Notes under the pieces: model-generated
Databases searched by the model: none
The model's input: only the letters and a program-made list of their open reading frames with translations
What the model was told of the DNA's origin: nothing
Source of the DNA: Tunturiibacter gelidiferens
Lineage (GTDB): Bacteria; Acidobacteriota; Terriglobia; Terriglobales; Acidobacteriaceae
Assembly: GCF_013410115.1 (NCBI RefSeq)
Contig: NZ_JACCCV010000002.1
Coordinates: 868,001-932,000 of the forward strand
Direction: 5' to 3'
DNA: 64,000 nt
Shown: piece by piece, positions 16,622 through 25,203 of the stretch
How positions within the stretch are numbered: position 1 is the stretch's first letter
Layout of the letters: each line of letters begins with the position of its first letter
Position numbers and translations under genes: made by a program

Positions 16622-19261
16622 CTACTCCGTGCGCAGCGCTTTTATCGGATCGACTCGAATTGCGCTCCGTGCCGGAATCGCGCATCCGATCAGCGCCACC
16701 ATGGCAAGAAGAATCGCGATAGACCCGAAGGTCAGTGGATCATCAGGTCTGATCGCGAACAGCATGCTAGCCAAGAGTCTCGTTGAGAACATCGCCACGA
16801 TAGCCCCCGCTGCTATTCCGGCGATCACCGGAATCATGCCACGCACCAGCACATTGTGCAGAATCTCCCCTTTCGGAGCGCCAAGTGCGATTCGTATCCC
16901 GATCTCTTTGGTCCTATGGGCCACCGCTAGCGCAAGTGTTCCACTCACCCCCACCACAGTAATGAACAATGCCAGCGCTGCGAACAGACCCAACAGGGTA
17001 GCCGTCACCCTGGGAGTTCCCAACTGCGCGCTTCGCAGCTGATCCAGCGTCCGTATCTCAGTCACCGGCTGGTGCGGATCGATCTGGTGAATGACATCGG
17101 CGATCTGGTTGGCGGTGTGCATCGGATCGACACGCGTTCGTACCAGCAGGTGAGCGTCGGTGAGAGAAGGAGACTGATCCTGCGGCAGATAGATTCCCTC
17201 TTTCAAATCCTTATCAAGTCCATATTGATGAACACTGCTTGCCACTCCAACCACAGTGATCCACGTCTTACCGTTATCTATCGACACATGACGGCCGATC
17301 GGATCTTCCGTAGGCCAGTAGTGTTTTGCCATGCGCGCGTTCACGACAGCTACTGCCGGAGAGTGCTCCGTATCTCCGTCCGTAAATGCACGCCCCGCGA
17401 GAATCGGCACACCAAGTACACGAAAATAGTCGGGACTTGCGAGTTCAAAGTCCACCTGCGGCATCAACTCGCCCGGGTTCAAAGGCCGTCCCTCCAGCAA
17501 CACACCTCCAGTCATTGTGCCCATGTTGCTGTTGAGCGGGACCATCACGCTCACTGCAGCGCTCTCGACTCCGGGCAGTCCCGTTGCACGGCTCAGCACC
17601 TGGTGGAAGAACTGATTCAGCTCTGTGCGTTTCGCATATTTGGTCCAATCTAAACTGATACGCATCGAGAGCACATTCGCGGTCTTGAATCCCGGGTCAA
17701 CTGACAGCAGCTTGTGCAAACTCTGGAGCATCAATCCCGCACACATCAGCAACACGAAGGAGAGCGACACCTGCACCGCCACCAGTGCCTGCCGAGCCCG
17801 CGTCACTCCTCCGCTTCCAACTGATCTCTCGCCAGAGCTAGTCAGGACACTCAGACGATCGCGGCTGGCCACAAATCCAGGAAGCGCTCCAAACATCACG
17901 CCCGCAATAACCGACAGGGCAGCTACAAACAGGAACACCCGACCATCAAGGTGAATCTCTCCCGACAGCGGTGTCATTCGTGCCGCATAGGCAATCAACA
18001 GCTTCGATCCAACCGCCGCAATTCCAAGTCCCAACACCCCTCCTGCCAAAGCCACCACCATGCTCTCGGTCAGAAGTTGTCGAAAGATATCCCAGGAGCT
18101 CGCACCCGTGGCCATGCGGATAGCCGTCTCCTGAGATCGACGAAGTTGTCGCGAAATGGCCAGATTCGCCAGGTTCGCGCACGCCAGCAGCAGCACCAGT
18201 CCAGCCGCCCCCAGCAAAGTCAGAAAGGTGGGCCGCGCCGCATGAGTCAGTTCCTGCTCCAGGCCGGTCATCTGCGTCGAAAGTCCCGCGCCTGACGGGT
18301 ACGATTTCGGATAGCTGAGGGCAAGCCGATTTGTGATCGTAGCCAGATCACTCTGTGCCTGAGTTGCCGTCACCCCCGGTTTCATTCGCGCGAAGACCGT
18401 CACCATCCGCATATCCCGGTCGGCGATCATCTTCGGGTTGGACCGGAAGGGGCACGACGTCGTCGGCATATAAACATCGTTTGCGTCCGGATACTCCGGA
18501 AGCGGCGGGAGTACCCCAACGACTGTATGAACACGATCATTCATCTCGAACGTGCGGCCTATTATCTTCGGATCCCGGCCAAAGTTCTTGACCCAGTACG
18601 CATAACTCAGCACCAGCACAGGCTCAGCCTTCGGACTCTCGTCTGCCGGTGTGATAAGCCGTCCCAGCACAGGCTTCACTCCCAGCACGTCGAAGAAGTT
18701 CGCAGAGACCACCCCTGTACTCACACGCTCCGGCACCTTTGCTCCAAGCAAGGTAAAGGTCATCGAATGATATTCGGCCAGGTCGGAGAACACGTGATTC
18801 AGTTGGCGATACTCCTCCACCTCCTGCACTGAGAATTCAATCGGATCCGTTCCGATGCGCGACGCTGTCTGTTCAACATGCACGATTTGGGTTGGCTGCG
18901 CATACGGCAGCGGGCGCAGCAGTACTCCATTAATGACAACAAAGATCGCAGCATTCGCACCGATACCCAGGCCGAGCGTCAGAATCGCCATAAACGCATA
19001 TCCTGGACTGCGACGTAGCGTTCGCAATGCATAGCGAAGATCGCGAAGTATATTTTCCAGCGGCGCAATGCTGTTCCTCCGCCAAAGATCCTCGCGGACA
19101 CGCTGCGGAGATCCGAACTTCAGATAAGCTTGTCGTCGCGCTTCTTCTTCGCTCATTCCGCGACCAAGGTACTCATCGCATTCGAGGGCAAGATGATTCT
19201 CCATCTCGAGTCTCACCTCTGCATCGCTTAGCCGTCTTTTGAAAAACCTACGCAAGCTCAT
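16622..19261 (-). CDS. MacB-like ABC transporter permease of the acidobacterial duplicated orphan type (ADOP)
   Basis: An 879-residue inner-membrane permease. The N-terminal 80 residues (MSLRRFFKRR, then a helical segment with SEEEARRQAYLKFGSP) are the extension typical of the ADOP family; then come a transmembrane helix, a periplasmic MacB_PCD-like domain, three FtsX-type helices, and a second copy of the same domain set ending PARSAIRVDPIKALRTE. No ATPase is encoded nearby, hence 'orphan'. I chose the ATG at 19261 because AGGAAG sits just upstream; the reading frame stays open further upstream but would run into padR. padR lies 22 bp upstream in the same operon. The substrate (peptide, lipoprotein or drug) is unknown. 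Confidence 0.87.
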   Translation of the reverse strand: MSLRRFFKRRLSDAEVRLEMENHLALECDEYLGRGMSEEEARRQAYLKFGSPQRVREDLWRRNSIAPLENILRDLRYALRTLRRSPGYAFMAILTLGLGIGANAAIFVVINGVLLRPLPYAQPTQIVHVEQTASRIGTDPIEFSVQEVEEYRQLNHVFSDLAEYHSMTFTLLGAKVPERVSTGVVSANFFDVLGVKPVLGRLITPADESPKAEPVLVLSYAYWVKNFGRDPKIIGRTFEMNDRVHTVVGVLPPLPEYPDANDVYMPTTSCPFRSNPKMIADRDMRMVTVFARMKPGVTATQAQSDLATITNRLALSYPKSYPSGAGLSTQMTGLEQELTHAARPTFLTLLGAAGLVLLLACANLANLAISRQLRRSQETAIRMATGASSWDIFRQLLTESMVVALAGGVLGLGIAAVGSKLLIAYAARMTPLSGEIHLDGRVFLFVAALSVIAGVMFGALPGFVASRDRLSVLTSSGERSVGSGGVTRARQALVAVQVSLSFVLLMCAGLMLQSLHKLLSVDPGFKTANVLSMRISLDWTKYAKRTELNQFFHQVLSRATGLPGVESAAVSVMVPLNSNMGTMTGGVLLEGRPLNPGELMPQVDFELASPDYFRVLGVPILAGRAFTDGDTEHSPAVAVVNARMAKHYWPTEDPIGRHVSIDNGKTWITVVGVASSVHQYGLDKDLKEGIYLPQDQSPSLTDAHLLVRTRVDPMHTANQIADVIHQIDPHQPVTEIRTLDQLRSAQLGTPRVTATLLGLFAALALFITVVGVSGTLALAVAHRTKEIGIRIALGAPKGEILHNVLVRGMIPVIAGIAAGAIVAMFSTRLLASMLFAIRPDDPLTFGSIAILLAMVALIGCAIPARSAIRVDPIKALRTE

Positions 19262-19283
19262 CTGACTTCCTTTCGCGTTACAC

Positions 19284-19628
19284 TTACTCCCCCATGACGA
19301 GGCCGATTGCACGCACCATCTCTCGCCAGCGATTCGTCTCCAGCGCCAGCTGTTTCTTCCCCGCCGTAGTAAGCCGATAAAACTTCGCCTTGCGATTGTT
19401 TTCGCTTGTGCCCCAATACGCCTGAAGCCATCCGCGATCTTCAAGCCGGTGAAGCGCAGGATACAGCGACCCCTGTTCCACCTGCAGCACGTCCTCTGAC
19501 GTCTGTTCAATCACCCGCGCGATGGTGTGGCCATGCGCCGGCCCCATCACGAGCGCCTTGAGGACCAGCATGTCCAATGTTCCCTGGACCATCTCGCTGT
19601 CTTGTTTTTTGCTTCGGTCCAAAGCCAC
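19284..19628 (-). CDS. PadR-family transcriptional regulator
   Basis: A 114-residue winged-helix protein matching the PadR core: an opening QGTLDMLVLKALVMGPAHG, the recognition-helix region and wing ending QGSLYPALHRLEDRGWL, then KFYRLTTAGKKQL. PadR proteins usually repress neighbouring transport genes and are released by small hydrophobic ligands. It starts with GTG and is the first gene of a two-gene operon with the ADOP permease, 22 bp upstream of it. Two near-identical 19-bp sites lie immediately upstream and are good candidates for its operator. Confidence 0.92.
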   Translation of the reverse strand: MALDRSKKQDSEMVQGTLDMLVLKALVMGPAHGHTIARVIEQTSEDVLQVEQGSLYPALHRLEDRGWLQAYWGTSENNRKAKFYRLTTAGKKQLALETNRWREMVRAIGLVMGE

Positions 19629-19631
19629 TCT

Positions 19632-19682
19632 CCACTCGAACGTCTATGGGGAGAAAGATAACACCACTCGACCGTCTATGGG
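19632..19682. promoter_or_regulatory. Duplicated 19-bp site upstream of padR (candidate operator)
   Basis: CCACTCGAACGTCTATGGG (19632-19650) recurs as CCACTCGACCGTCTATGGG (19664-19682), one mismatch in 19, with a centre spacing of 32 bp (about three helical turns). The first copy touches the padR ribosome-binding region, so a bound protein would block transcription or translation of padR and the permease. Binding by PadR is inferred, not shown. Confidence 0.55.
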
Positions 19683-19765
19683 AAGCGAAGGCTACCGCAA
19701 ACTATCGCAAAGCCTACGAAGCCCCCCACTACAATCACCACCCGTTAGCCATAGCAAGCTGTCGA

Positions 19766-20228
19766 TCAGGCAGTAGCCTTGATCGGCGGCCCAAGAAACT
19801 CCACACCCCATTCCGCGCCATAGGCGTTCAACATCGACTGCTCCGGACGCCCTGCCTTCCTAATCTCTCCCAACCCAGCGAAAAACTTCATCGCATCCAT
19901 CGCCGGCAGCAGCAACACCAATTGCCGCGACGGGCGATCGCTCACATTCACGAAGGTATGCGCCACGCCTCCCTGACAACATCTCCCGTCGTAGCCCGAA
20001 ATCTTTCCCTCCACTTCATACAGATACTCTCCTTCAAGCACCCAAACACCTCAGTCTCAGAGTGACGATGCAGCGGCGGCCCAAACCCCGGCGCATTCAC
20101 CGTCTCCATCAAAGTAAGCGCCTCCCCGGTTGCATCATGCTGCAGCCGCACCGCGAGCTCGAGCCCATCGCAGGAATCTTCACCATCGAAAGTTCATCGG
20201 TGGTCGAATGAACAAACTGAACCGGCAT
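19766..20228 (-). pseudogene. Decayed cupin-domain gene with several frameshifts
   Basis: Cupin homology runs continuously through this stretch but changes frame repeatedly. From the ATG at 20228 (with a strong AGGAGGAGG site) the protein starts MPVQFVHSTTDELSMVKIPA and then loses frame near 20165, where one extra G would restore LELAVRLQHDATGEAL. The frame is lost again near 20044-20046, after PPLHRHSETEVF, where one extra T would give WVLEGEYLYEVEGK. Around 19975-20000 the expected RATTGDVV lies in yet another frame before GGVAHTFVNVSDRPSRQ resumes. Four shifts within about 460 bp, with intact neighbours, point to a pseudogene more than to sequencing error. The function was a small-molecule cupin of unknown substrate. 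Confidence 0.75.
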
Positions 20229-20278
20229 AGCGATCCTCCTCCTCAATTCAAGTGGCAACAAACGTAATCATTCCTCCA

Positions 20279-20614
20279 TCACTTATCCGTATCCTCAAAC
20301 GCATACCGTCCCAGCGCAAACGGACGCGAAACCGCCGGCTTGCTGTCCAGCGGATAAGAAGGATAAGGATCGACGGTCCCTGTAGGGAAACCCCAGATCT
20401 TCCCGGTCCGCAGATCCACGACCACCTTCCCGTACACCTGCCCCGTCCCATCCGGATACCGCAGATTCTGCACTCCCGGCTCGATGTAGAGCGCATGAGC
20501 CGCCGCCGAGTCAGCCGCAACCGTTGGAGGAGACACATACGGCCTCGCAGCGATCGCAACCAACGCTATCGCAATCACGGCCAGAAGAATATTTGTCAGC
20601 ACATCTTTTCTCAC
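20279..20614 (-). CDS. Small membrane-anchored protein of unknown function
   Basis: A 111-residue protein with one N-terminal transmembrane helix (LTNILLAVIAIALVAIAARPY) and an exported domain with an orderly beta-rich pattern (GQVYGKVVVDLRTGKIWGFPTG). I chose the GTG at 20614 because GGGAGG lies just upstream; the frame continues to an ATG at 20692 but without a ribosome site. No family is recognised. It lies directly upstream of the cupin pseudogene on the same strand. Confidence 0.6.
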   Translation of the reverse strand: MRKDVLTNILLAVIAIALVAIAARPYVSPPTVAADSAAAHALYIEPGVQNLRYPDGTGQVYGKVVVDLRTGKIWGFPTGTVDPYPSYPLDSKPAVSRPFALGRYAFEDTDK

Positions 20615-20751
20615 GAGAACCTCCCTCACCAACCAAAACTCAGCCGCAGCTTTATTCCCGTTTTGGACGAGAACCCGCACGTAAAGCCTCACCAGAGAGA
20701 AATAATTCTCACGAACCTAACACTCGCAACATCCCCGCCGATATAGCCCCC

Positions 20752-20961
20752 ATGTTCTCAAAGCCGAAGTTCTCCGACGGAAGATTCTGTCCCCACTGCA
20801 ACACCGAATCCCTGCACCGCTCTCATCGCCGCGGCTGGGACTGGTTCTTCCATTACCTGGCTCTGCGCCCGGTTCGCTGCACCTGCTGCTGCCAGCGCTT
20901 CTACGCCCCCAGAACCGCCTACGGTCCCCATATCCGCCCCCATACAGGCCATTCGCGATAA
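20752..20961 (+). CDS. Small zinc-ribbon-like protein
   Basis: A 69-residue basic protein with two cysteine pairs in the middle, CPHC and CTCCC, separated by an aromatic stretch (WDWFFHYLALRP), and a C-terminus rich in His and Arg. The spacing suggests a zinc ribbon. I start it at the ATG at 20752, because upstream sequence in frame is not protein-like. It ends 12 bp before mtnA on the same strand, so the two may share a transcript. The role is unknown. Confidence 0.6.
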   Translation: MFSKPKFSDGRFCPHCNTESLHRSHRRGWDWFFHYLALRPVRCTCCCQRFYAPRTAYGPHIRPHTGHSR

Positions 20962-20973
20962 ACTAGAAGGGAC

Positions 20974-22041
20974 ATGATCCCTACCCTCGAATGGCTCCCT
21001 ACCGGCGTTAACTTCCTCGACCAGACCAAACTCCCCCTCGAGGAGACCTACGTCCTCGCCACCGACTACAAACAGGTCGCCACGGTCATCCGCGACATGA
21101 TCGTCCGCGGAGCACCGGCCATCGGCGTCTCTGCCGCCATGGGCATGGCCATCGGCATCGATCGCAGCTCCGCGACCACCCTTCCCGCCCTCACCGAAGA
21201 AGTCGCCCTCATCGCCAAGACCCTCGCCGAAACCCGCCCCACCGCCGTCAACCTCTTCTGGGGCATCGACGAGATCCGCAATCTCTACATCGAACTCGCC
21301 GCCAAAAACACCCCCCTCGCCGAGATCAAATCCGCCGTCGTCGCCAAAGCCCGCCGCATGTACGACGAAGACATCGCTGCCTGCAAGCAGATGGGCGCAC
21401 ACGGCGCATCGCTCCTTCCCACGGAAGGAACCGTCCTCACCCACTGCAACGCCGGCGCCCTCGCCACCTGCGGCTATGGATCGGCGCTGGGAGTGATCAG
21501 GTCCGCAATAGCCCGCGGTCACAAAATCGATGTCTTCGCCGACGAAACCCGTCCCTTCCTCCAGGGCGCCCGCCTCACCGCATGGGAGCTCATGAAGGAC
21601 AACATCCCCACCACCGTCCTCTGCGACAACATGGCCGCCTCTCTCATGCGCCAGGGCCGTATCCAGGCCGTCATCGTCGGAGCCGACCGAATCGCCGCCA
21701 ACGGCGACGTCGCCAACAAGATCGGCACCTACGGCGTAGCCATCCTCGCGAAAGAACACACCATCCCCTTCTACGTCGCCGCCCCCTGGTCCACCCTCGA
21801 CCTTCAAACTGCCACGGGCGACAGCATCCCCATAGAACAGCGCGACGCTCGCGAGGTCACTCACTCCAACGGCAAGCAGATGACGCCCCACGGCGTAGCC
21901 ATCGAGAACCCAGCCTTCGACGTCACCCCCGCAAAGTACGTCACCGCCATCATCACCGAGCGCGGCGTCCTCACAGCCCCCTACAACCAATCGATCCGCA
22001 TCATGGCAAAGCAGACAGAACCCGAGCTCACAGCCGTCTAG
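20974..22041 (+). CDS. mtnA: S-methyl-5-thioribose-1-phosphate isomerase
   Basis: Isomerises methylthioribose 1-phosphate to methylthioribulose 1-phosphate in the methionine salvage pathway. The 355-residue protein has family landmarks in order: [16 protein letters not shown] near residue 44, NLFWGIDEI, the catalytic cysteine segment [14 protein letters not shown] near 155, the catalytic Asp in [18 protein letters not shown] near 232, and [12 protein letters not shown] near the C-terminus. Length and motifs separate it from eIF2B subunits. Other salvage genes are not in the window. Confidence 0.95.
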   Translation: MIPTLEWLPTGVNFLDQTKLPLEETYVLATDYKQVATVIRDMIVRGAPAIGVSAAMGMAIGIDRSSATTLPALTEEVALIAKTLAETRPTAVNLFWGIDEIRNLYIELAAKNTPLAEIKSAVVAKARRMYDEDIAACKQMGAHGASLLPTEGTVLTHCNAGALATCGYGSALGVIRSAIARGHKIDVFADETRPFLQGARLTAWELMKDNIPTTVLCDNMAASLMRQGRIQAVIVGADRIAANGDVANKIGTYGVAILAKEHTIPFYVAAPWSTLDLQTATGDSIPIEQRDAREVTHSNGKQMTPHGVAIENPAFDVTPAKYVTAIITERGVLTAPYNQSIRIMAKQTEPELTAV

Positions 22042-22130
22042 GCAGCTTCCTCGCGCACCTGAATCACGCTCCTCCTACCCGTATTCACTCCGGTTTGTGG
22101 TCAACTAGGTTGAACCCAACCGGAGACCCC

Positions 22131-24011
22131 ATGCTGAGCAAGCTTCCCCTCCTGTTTCTCCTTCCCCTCACTGCCAGCCTCGCACAAACTACTTCACAAG
22201 CGCCGCAGCCCACGCAGTCCGTCGCCACGCTCCGCGCCCACACGCAGCTGGTCGTCGTAGACGTAGTCGTCACAGACAAGAGCCAGAACCCGGTCCGCAA
22301 TCTCAAAGCCAGCGACTTCACCCTGCTGGAGAGCGGCCAGCCTCAGCAGATAAAGTCCTTCGAAGAACATGGCGACCCATCCGGCACCGCCGCAACGAAA
22401 CCCATGCCAGTGAACTCCCCCGGCATCTTCTCCAACTACTCTCCCGCTCCCAGCGACGCGGTCAACGTGCTTCTCGTCGACACTCTCAACACGCCCGTCA
22501 CCGACCAGATCTACCTCCACGATCAATTTCGCAAATACATAAAAACTGCCAAACCTGGCGTCCCCACAGCAATCTTTGGCCTCACCACCAAGCTCCTCTT
22601 TCTGCAGAGTTTCACTTCAGATCCGGAACTTCTCAAAGCCGCCATCGACAACAAGAACATAGCCCACTCCCCTCTTATTGAGCGCGTCACCGGAGGCAAC
22701 ACCACCCAATCCGCCGATCAGATGAGCGAGACAGTCGCCACAAGTGGAGTTACTGCACAACCCGGGTCGACGGCTTTCATGCAACAAGTCATAGCAGACC
22801 TCAAACAGTTCGACGCGCAACAAAACTCCTTCCAGTCCCAACTCCGAGCCAAATACACCCTCGATGCCATCAATCAGCTCGCTCGTTTCCTCTCCGGCAT
22901 CCCGGGCCGAAAAAATCTGATCTGGTTCTCGGGCTCTTTTCCACTCGACGTCCTCCCCGATGGCTCCATCAACGATCCATTCACGGTAGTCGCCAGCTCC
23001 GAGGCGGAGTATCGCGAGACGACAAACCTCCTCACCCGCGCACAGGTCGCCGTCTATCCCATCGACGCCCGCGGAGCCATGACATCCCCCAACATGGACA
23101 TCTCTCAGTCCACCTCCATCTACCTCGACGACGCCAAACGCTTCAACGCCGACGAGGTTAAGTATCACCTGACAGCCGGCGCCGAAAACCTGACGATGCT
23201 CAGAATGGCCGACGACAGTGGAGGCCACGCCTTCATCAACACCAACGACCTCGTTGACGCGATAAACAAAGCCACAGCCGCCGGCTCCCACTACTACACG
23301 CTCACCTACTCCCCTACCGACTCCAAATGGAATGGAAACTTCCGAAAAATCCAGGTCAAACTTCAGCAATCCGGTCTAAACCTCGCCTACCGTCGCGGCT
23401 ACTTCGCCGATGACCCCGACATCTCACTACAACCCCATCACAGATCTGGCAAAGCCTCAGCCACCGCAGCCCCACCAGTGGATCCCATGCACGTCGCCAT
23501 GATGCACGGCGCCCCCGACTCCACCCAGATCACCCTCAAGGTTCGCGTTCTCCCCACCAGCAAAGCTCGAGAAACAGACGTAGCCAAAGGCAACACCCTC
23601 AATCCATCCTCGGACATGAAAGGTCCCTACCGCCGCTACGCCATCGACATCGCAGCCGACCCCTACTCCATCCACACCGAGCAAGCCTCCGACGGCAACT
23701 ACCACGCCGAGCTTCAATTCCTCACCTATGTCTACGATCGAAACGGCAGCCTCCTCAACATGGAAAGCGACCCCGTCCGAGCGAACTTCTCACCCGATCT
23801 CTATAAACAAATCCTGCACTCAGGTCTTCCGTACCGCCAGGAGATCAGCGTCCCGCTCAAAGGCGACTTCTACCTCCGCGTCGGCATTCACGATCTCGTC
23901 ACCAACCGCATCGGGTCTCTCGAAGTCCCCATAGGTGCCGTCAAAGACCTGCCTCCACTCCCCGCCTCCGCTGCCACGGAAACGCCCGCGGCACCCTCAC
24001 CAGAGAAGTAG
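22131..24011 (+). CDS. Secreted VWFA-domain protein (acidobacterial type)
   Basis: A 626-residue exported protein. The start ATG at 22131 begins a clear signal peptide (LLFLLPLTASLAQT). Next comes a conserved segment with VVVDVVVTDKSQNPVRNLKASDF, which is the entry to the VWFA-related domain known almost only from Acidobacteria (TIGR03436-like). The VWA core includes VLLVDTLNTPV in place of a strict DxSxS metal site and KNLIWFSGSFPLD. A C-terminal beta domain follows. The long open frame upstream of 22131 overlaps mtnA and is not protein-like. The function is unknown; adhesion or a protein-interaction role at the cell surface is likely. Confidence 0.82.
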   Translation: MLSKLPLLFLLPLTASLAQTTSQAPQPTQSVATLRAHTQLVVVDVVVTDKSQNPVRNLKASDFTLLESGQPQQIKSFEEHGDPSGTAATKPMPVNSPGIFSNYSPAPSDAVNVLLVDTLNTPVTDQIYLHDQFRKYIKTAKPGVPTAIFGLTTKLLFLQSFTSDPELLKAAIDNKNIAHSPLIERVTGGNTTQSADQMSETVATSGVTAQPGSTAFMQQVIADLKQFDAQQNSFQSQLRAKYTLDAINQLARFLSGIPGRKNLIWFSGSFPLDVLPDGSINDPFTVVASSEAEYRETTNLLTRAQVAVYPIDARGAMTSPNMDISQSTSIYLDDAKRFNADEVKYHLTAGAENLTMLRMADDSGGHAFINTNDLVDAINKATAAGSHYYTLTYSPTDSKWNGNFRKIQVKLQQSGLNLAYRRGYFADDPDISLQPHHRSGKASATAAPPVDPMHVAMMHGAPDSTQITLKVRVLPTSKARETDVAKGNTLNPSSDMKGPYRRYAIDIAADPYSIHTEQASDGNYHAELQFLTYVYDRNGSLLNMESDPVRANFSPDLYKQILHSGLPYRQEISVPLKGDFYLRVGIHDLVTNRIGSLEVPIGAVKDLPPLPASAATETPAAPSPEK

Positions 24012-24137
24012 CCCCACAATCGATTTGCCGCGGTCAAAAATGCCGCCCCCGTAACTCTCTGTGCCTCCACAAGACTCGCTCCCACAAAATGGCGCCAAAC
24101 CGTCTACACCCGTATCCTTGTCTGTAGACACATTGGC

Positions 24138-24443
24138 GTGAGACATCCCATCTTCAATCCGCGTGCCCACTCTCTTCTACGCGGCAGTCTCCTCGTTCTC
24201 TTCAGTCTCGCAGCCGCTCTACTCCTCTCCGACTTCCCCCACAACCGCGCCACCCCATTCCTTATCCTTCCCGTCCTTTTTGCCATCGCCGGCACCGCCG
24301 ACACCGTCCGCTGCATACAACGCCGCTGGAGCTTCTACCACGCCGGCGTCATCCTCTGCATCTACATGGACCTCATGGCCCTCTGCATGATTCTCTTCTT
24401 TCTCCTCTACCCCTACGCCCGCTGGATTGCATCCTCGCAATAA
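24138..24443 (+). CDS. Small integral membrane protein, hypothetical
   Basis: A 101-residue protein with three hydrophobic segments: LLRGSLLVLFSLAAALLL, FLILPVLFAIAGTADTV and LCIYMDLMALCMILFFLLY. It starts with GTG. No family is recognised. It lies between the VWFA gene and mscL on the same strand, with 126 and 145 bp gaps, so it is probably transcribed on its own or as read-through from either side. Confidence 0.55.
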   Translation: MRHPIFNPRAHSLLRGSLLVLFSLAAALLLSDFPHNRATPFLILPVLFAIAGTADTVRCIQRRWSFYHAGVILCIYMDLMALCMILFFLLYPYARWIASSQ

Positions 24444-24588
24444 CGAACCTCGTAGCGAATTCCCGCCATGTTCACCCGATCAACCACCCACTCCATCCTC
24501 TAAAAACCCTCTGCGTTATACTCGCCGCACCGGAACGAGCAGCGATCAAACGGTTCCAGGCACGATCAACTTTTAGGAGACTGACCTC

Positions 24589-24987
24589 ATGTTCAAAGGA
24601 TTCCGCGATTTCGTCCTGCGTGGCAATGTCATTGATCTTGCTGTCGCCGTCATCATCGGAGCAGCATTCACGGCCATCGTTACCTCCCTCACTGAAAAAG
24701 TGATTGGTCCGCTTATCGGAGCCATCGTAGGGAAGCCCAACTTCGGATATCTGGTCGGACACGTCAACGGCGGCGAAGTCCGTTACGGCGACTTCCTCAC
24801 TGCCGTCATTAACTTCCTGATCCTCGCCGCCGTCGTCTACTTCTTCCTCGTCATTCCCACCCAATATCTCCTCAAGAAATTTCACCCCGCAGTAGTTGAA
24901 CCGCCAGCCACCAAAGCCTGCCCGCAGTGCCTTGGCGACATTCCCATTGCCGCCACTCGCTGCAAGTTCTGCACCCAGCCCGTATAA
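24589..24987 (+). CDS. mscL: Large-conductance mechanosensitive channel with C-terminal zinc ribbon
   Basis: An emergency osmotic-release valve in the inner membrane. The 132-residue protein has the MscL N-terminal helix (MFKGFRDFVLRGNVIDLAVA), the pore helix GAAFTAIVTSLTEKVIGPLIG and the second membrane helix around FLTAVINFLILAAVVYFFLV. In place of the usual charged C-terminal helix it ends with two cysteine pairs, CPQC (111-114) and CKFC (125-128), the pattern of a double-zinc-ribbon or 'zinc-ribbon hook' module. AGGAG lies just upstream of the ATG. The tail should be cytoplasmic. Confidence 0.93.
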   Translation: MFKGFRDFVLRGNVIDLAVAVIIGAAFTAIVTSLTEKVIGPLIGAIVGKPNFGYLVGHVNGGEVRYGDFLTAVINFLILAAVVYFFLVIPTQYLLKKFHPAVVEPPATKACPQCLGDIPIAATRCKFCTQPV

Positions 24988-25016
24988 CTCTCCTCGACAA
25001 ACGACATCGCGAGAGC

Positions 25017-25038
25017 GGCCCACAATCCGTCGTGGGCC
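25017..25038 (+). terminator. Hairpin after mscL
   Basis: GGCCCAC and GTGGGCC pair around an 8-base loop about 30 bp after the mscL stop. There is no T-run after it, so it is a likely but non-canonical terminator. Confidence 0.4.
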
Positions 25039-25097
25039 CTTCCGCGTCGTCAACAACTCATTGCTGTAACTCCAAAATCAAGCCCAATAACCGCAAC

Positions 25098-25133
25098 AAA
25101 AAAGGGGTCCTCCTTCAACTGAAGAGAACCCCC
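25098..25133 (-). terminator. Rho-independent terminator of the minus-strand methyltransferase gene
   Basis: Read on the minus strand, a GC-rich stem with paired GGGGT/ACCCC and CTC/GAG blocks and an inner CTTCA/TGAAG stem is followed directly by six T residues (plus-strand AAAAAA at 25098-25103). It lies about 70 bp beyond the stop of the gene ending at 25204. Confidence 0.75.
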
Positions 25134-25203
25134 TAAGAAAAGATCATCCTAAAGACCAGCCCGCCCAACCCCGGGTGGCGAAGGAACGATTAGCCCAAAC
25201 AAA

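Noticed and set aside
20758-21990. 410-codon minus-strand frame opposite mtnA
   Set aside because: Low-complexity Gly/Asp/Val-rich translation; mtnA motifs on the plus strand are unambiguous.
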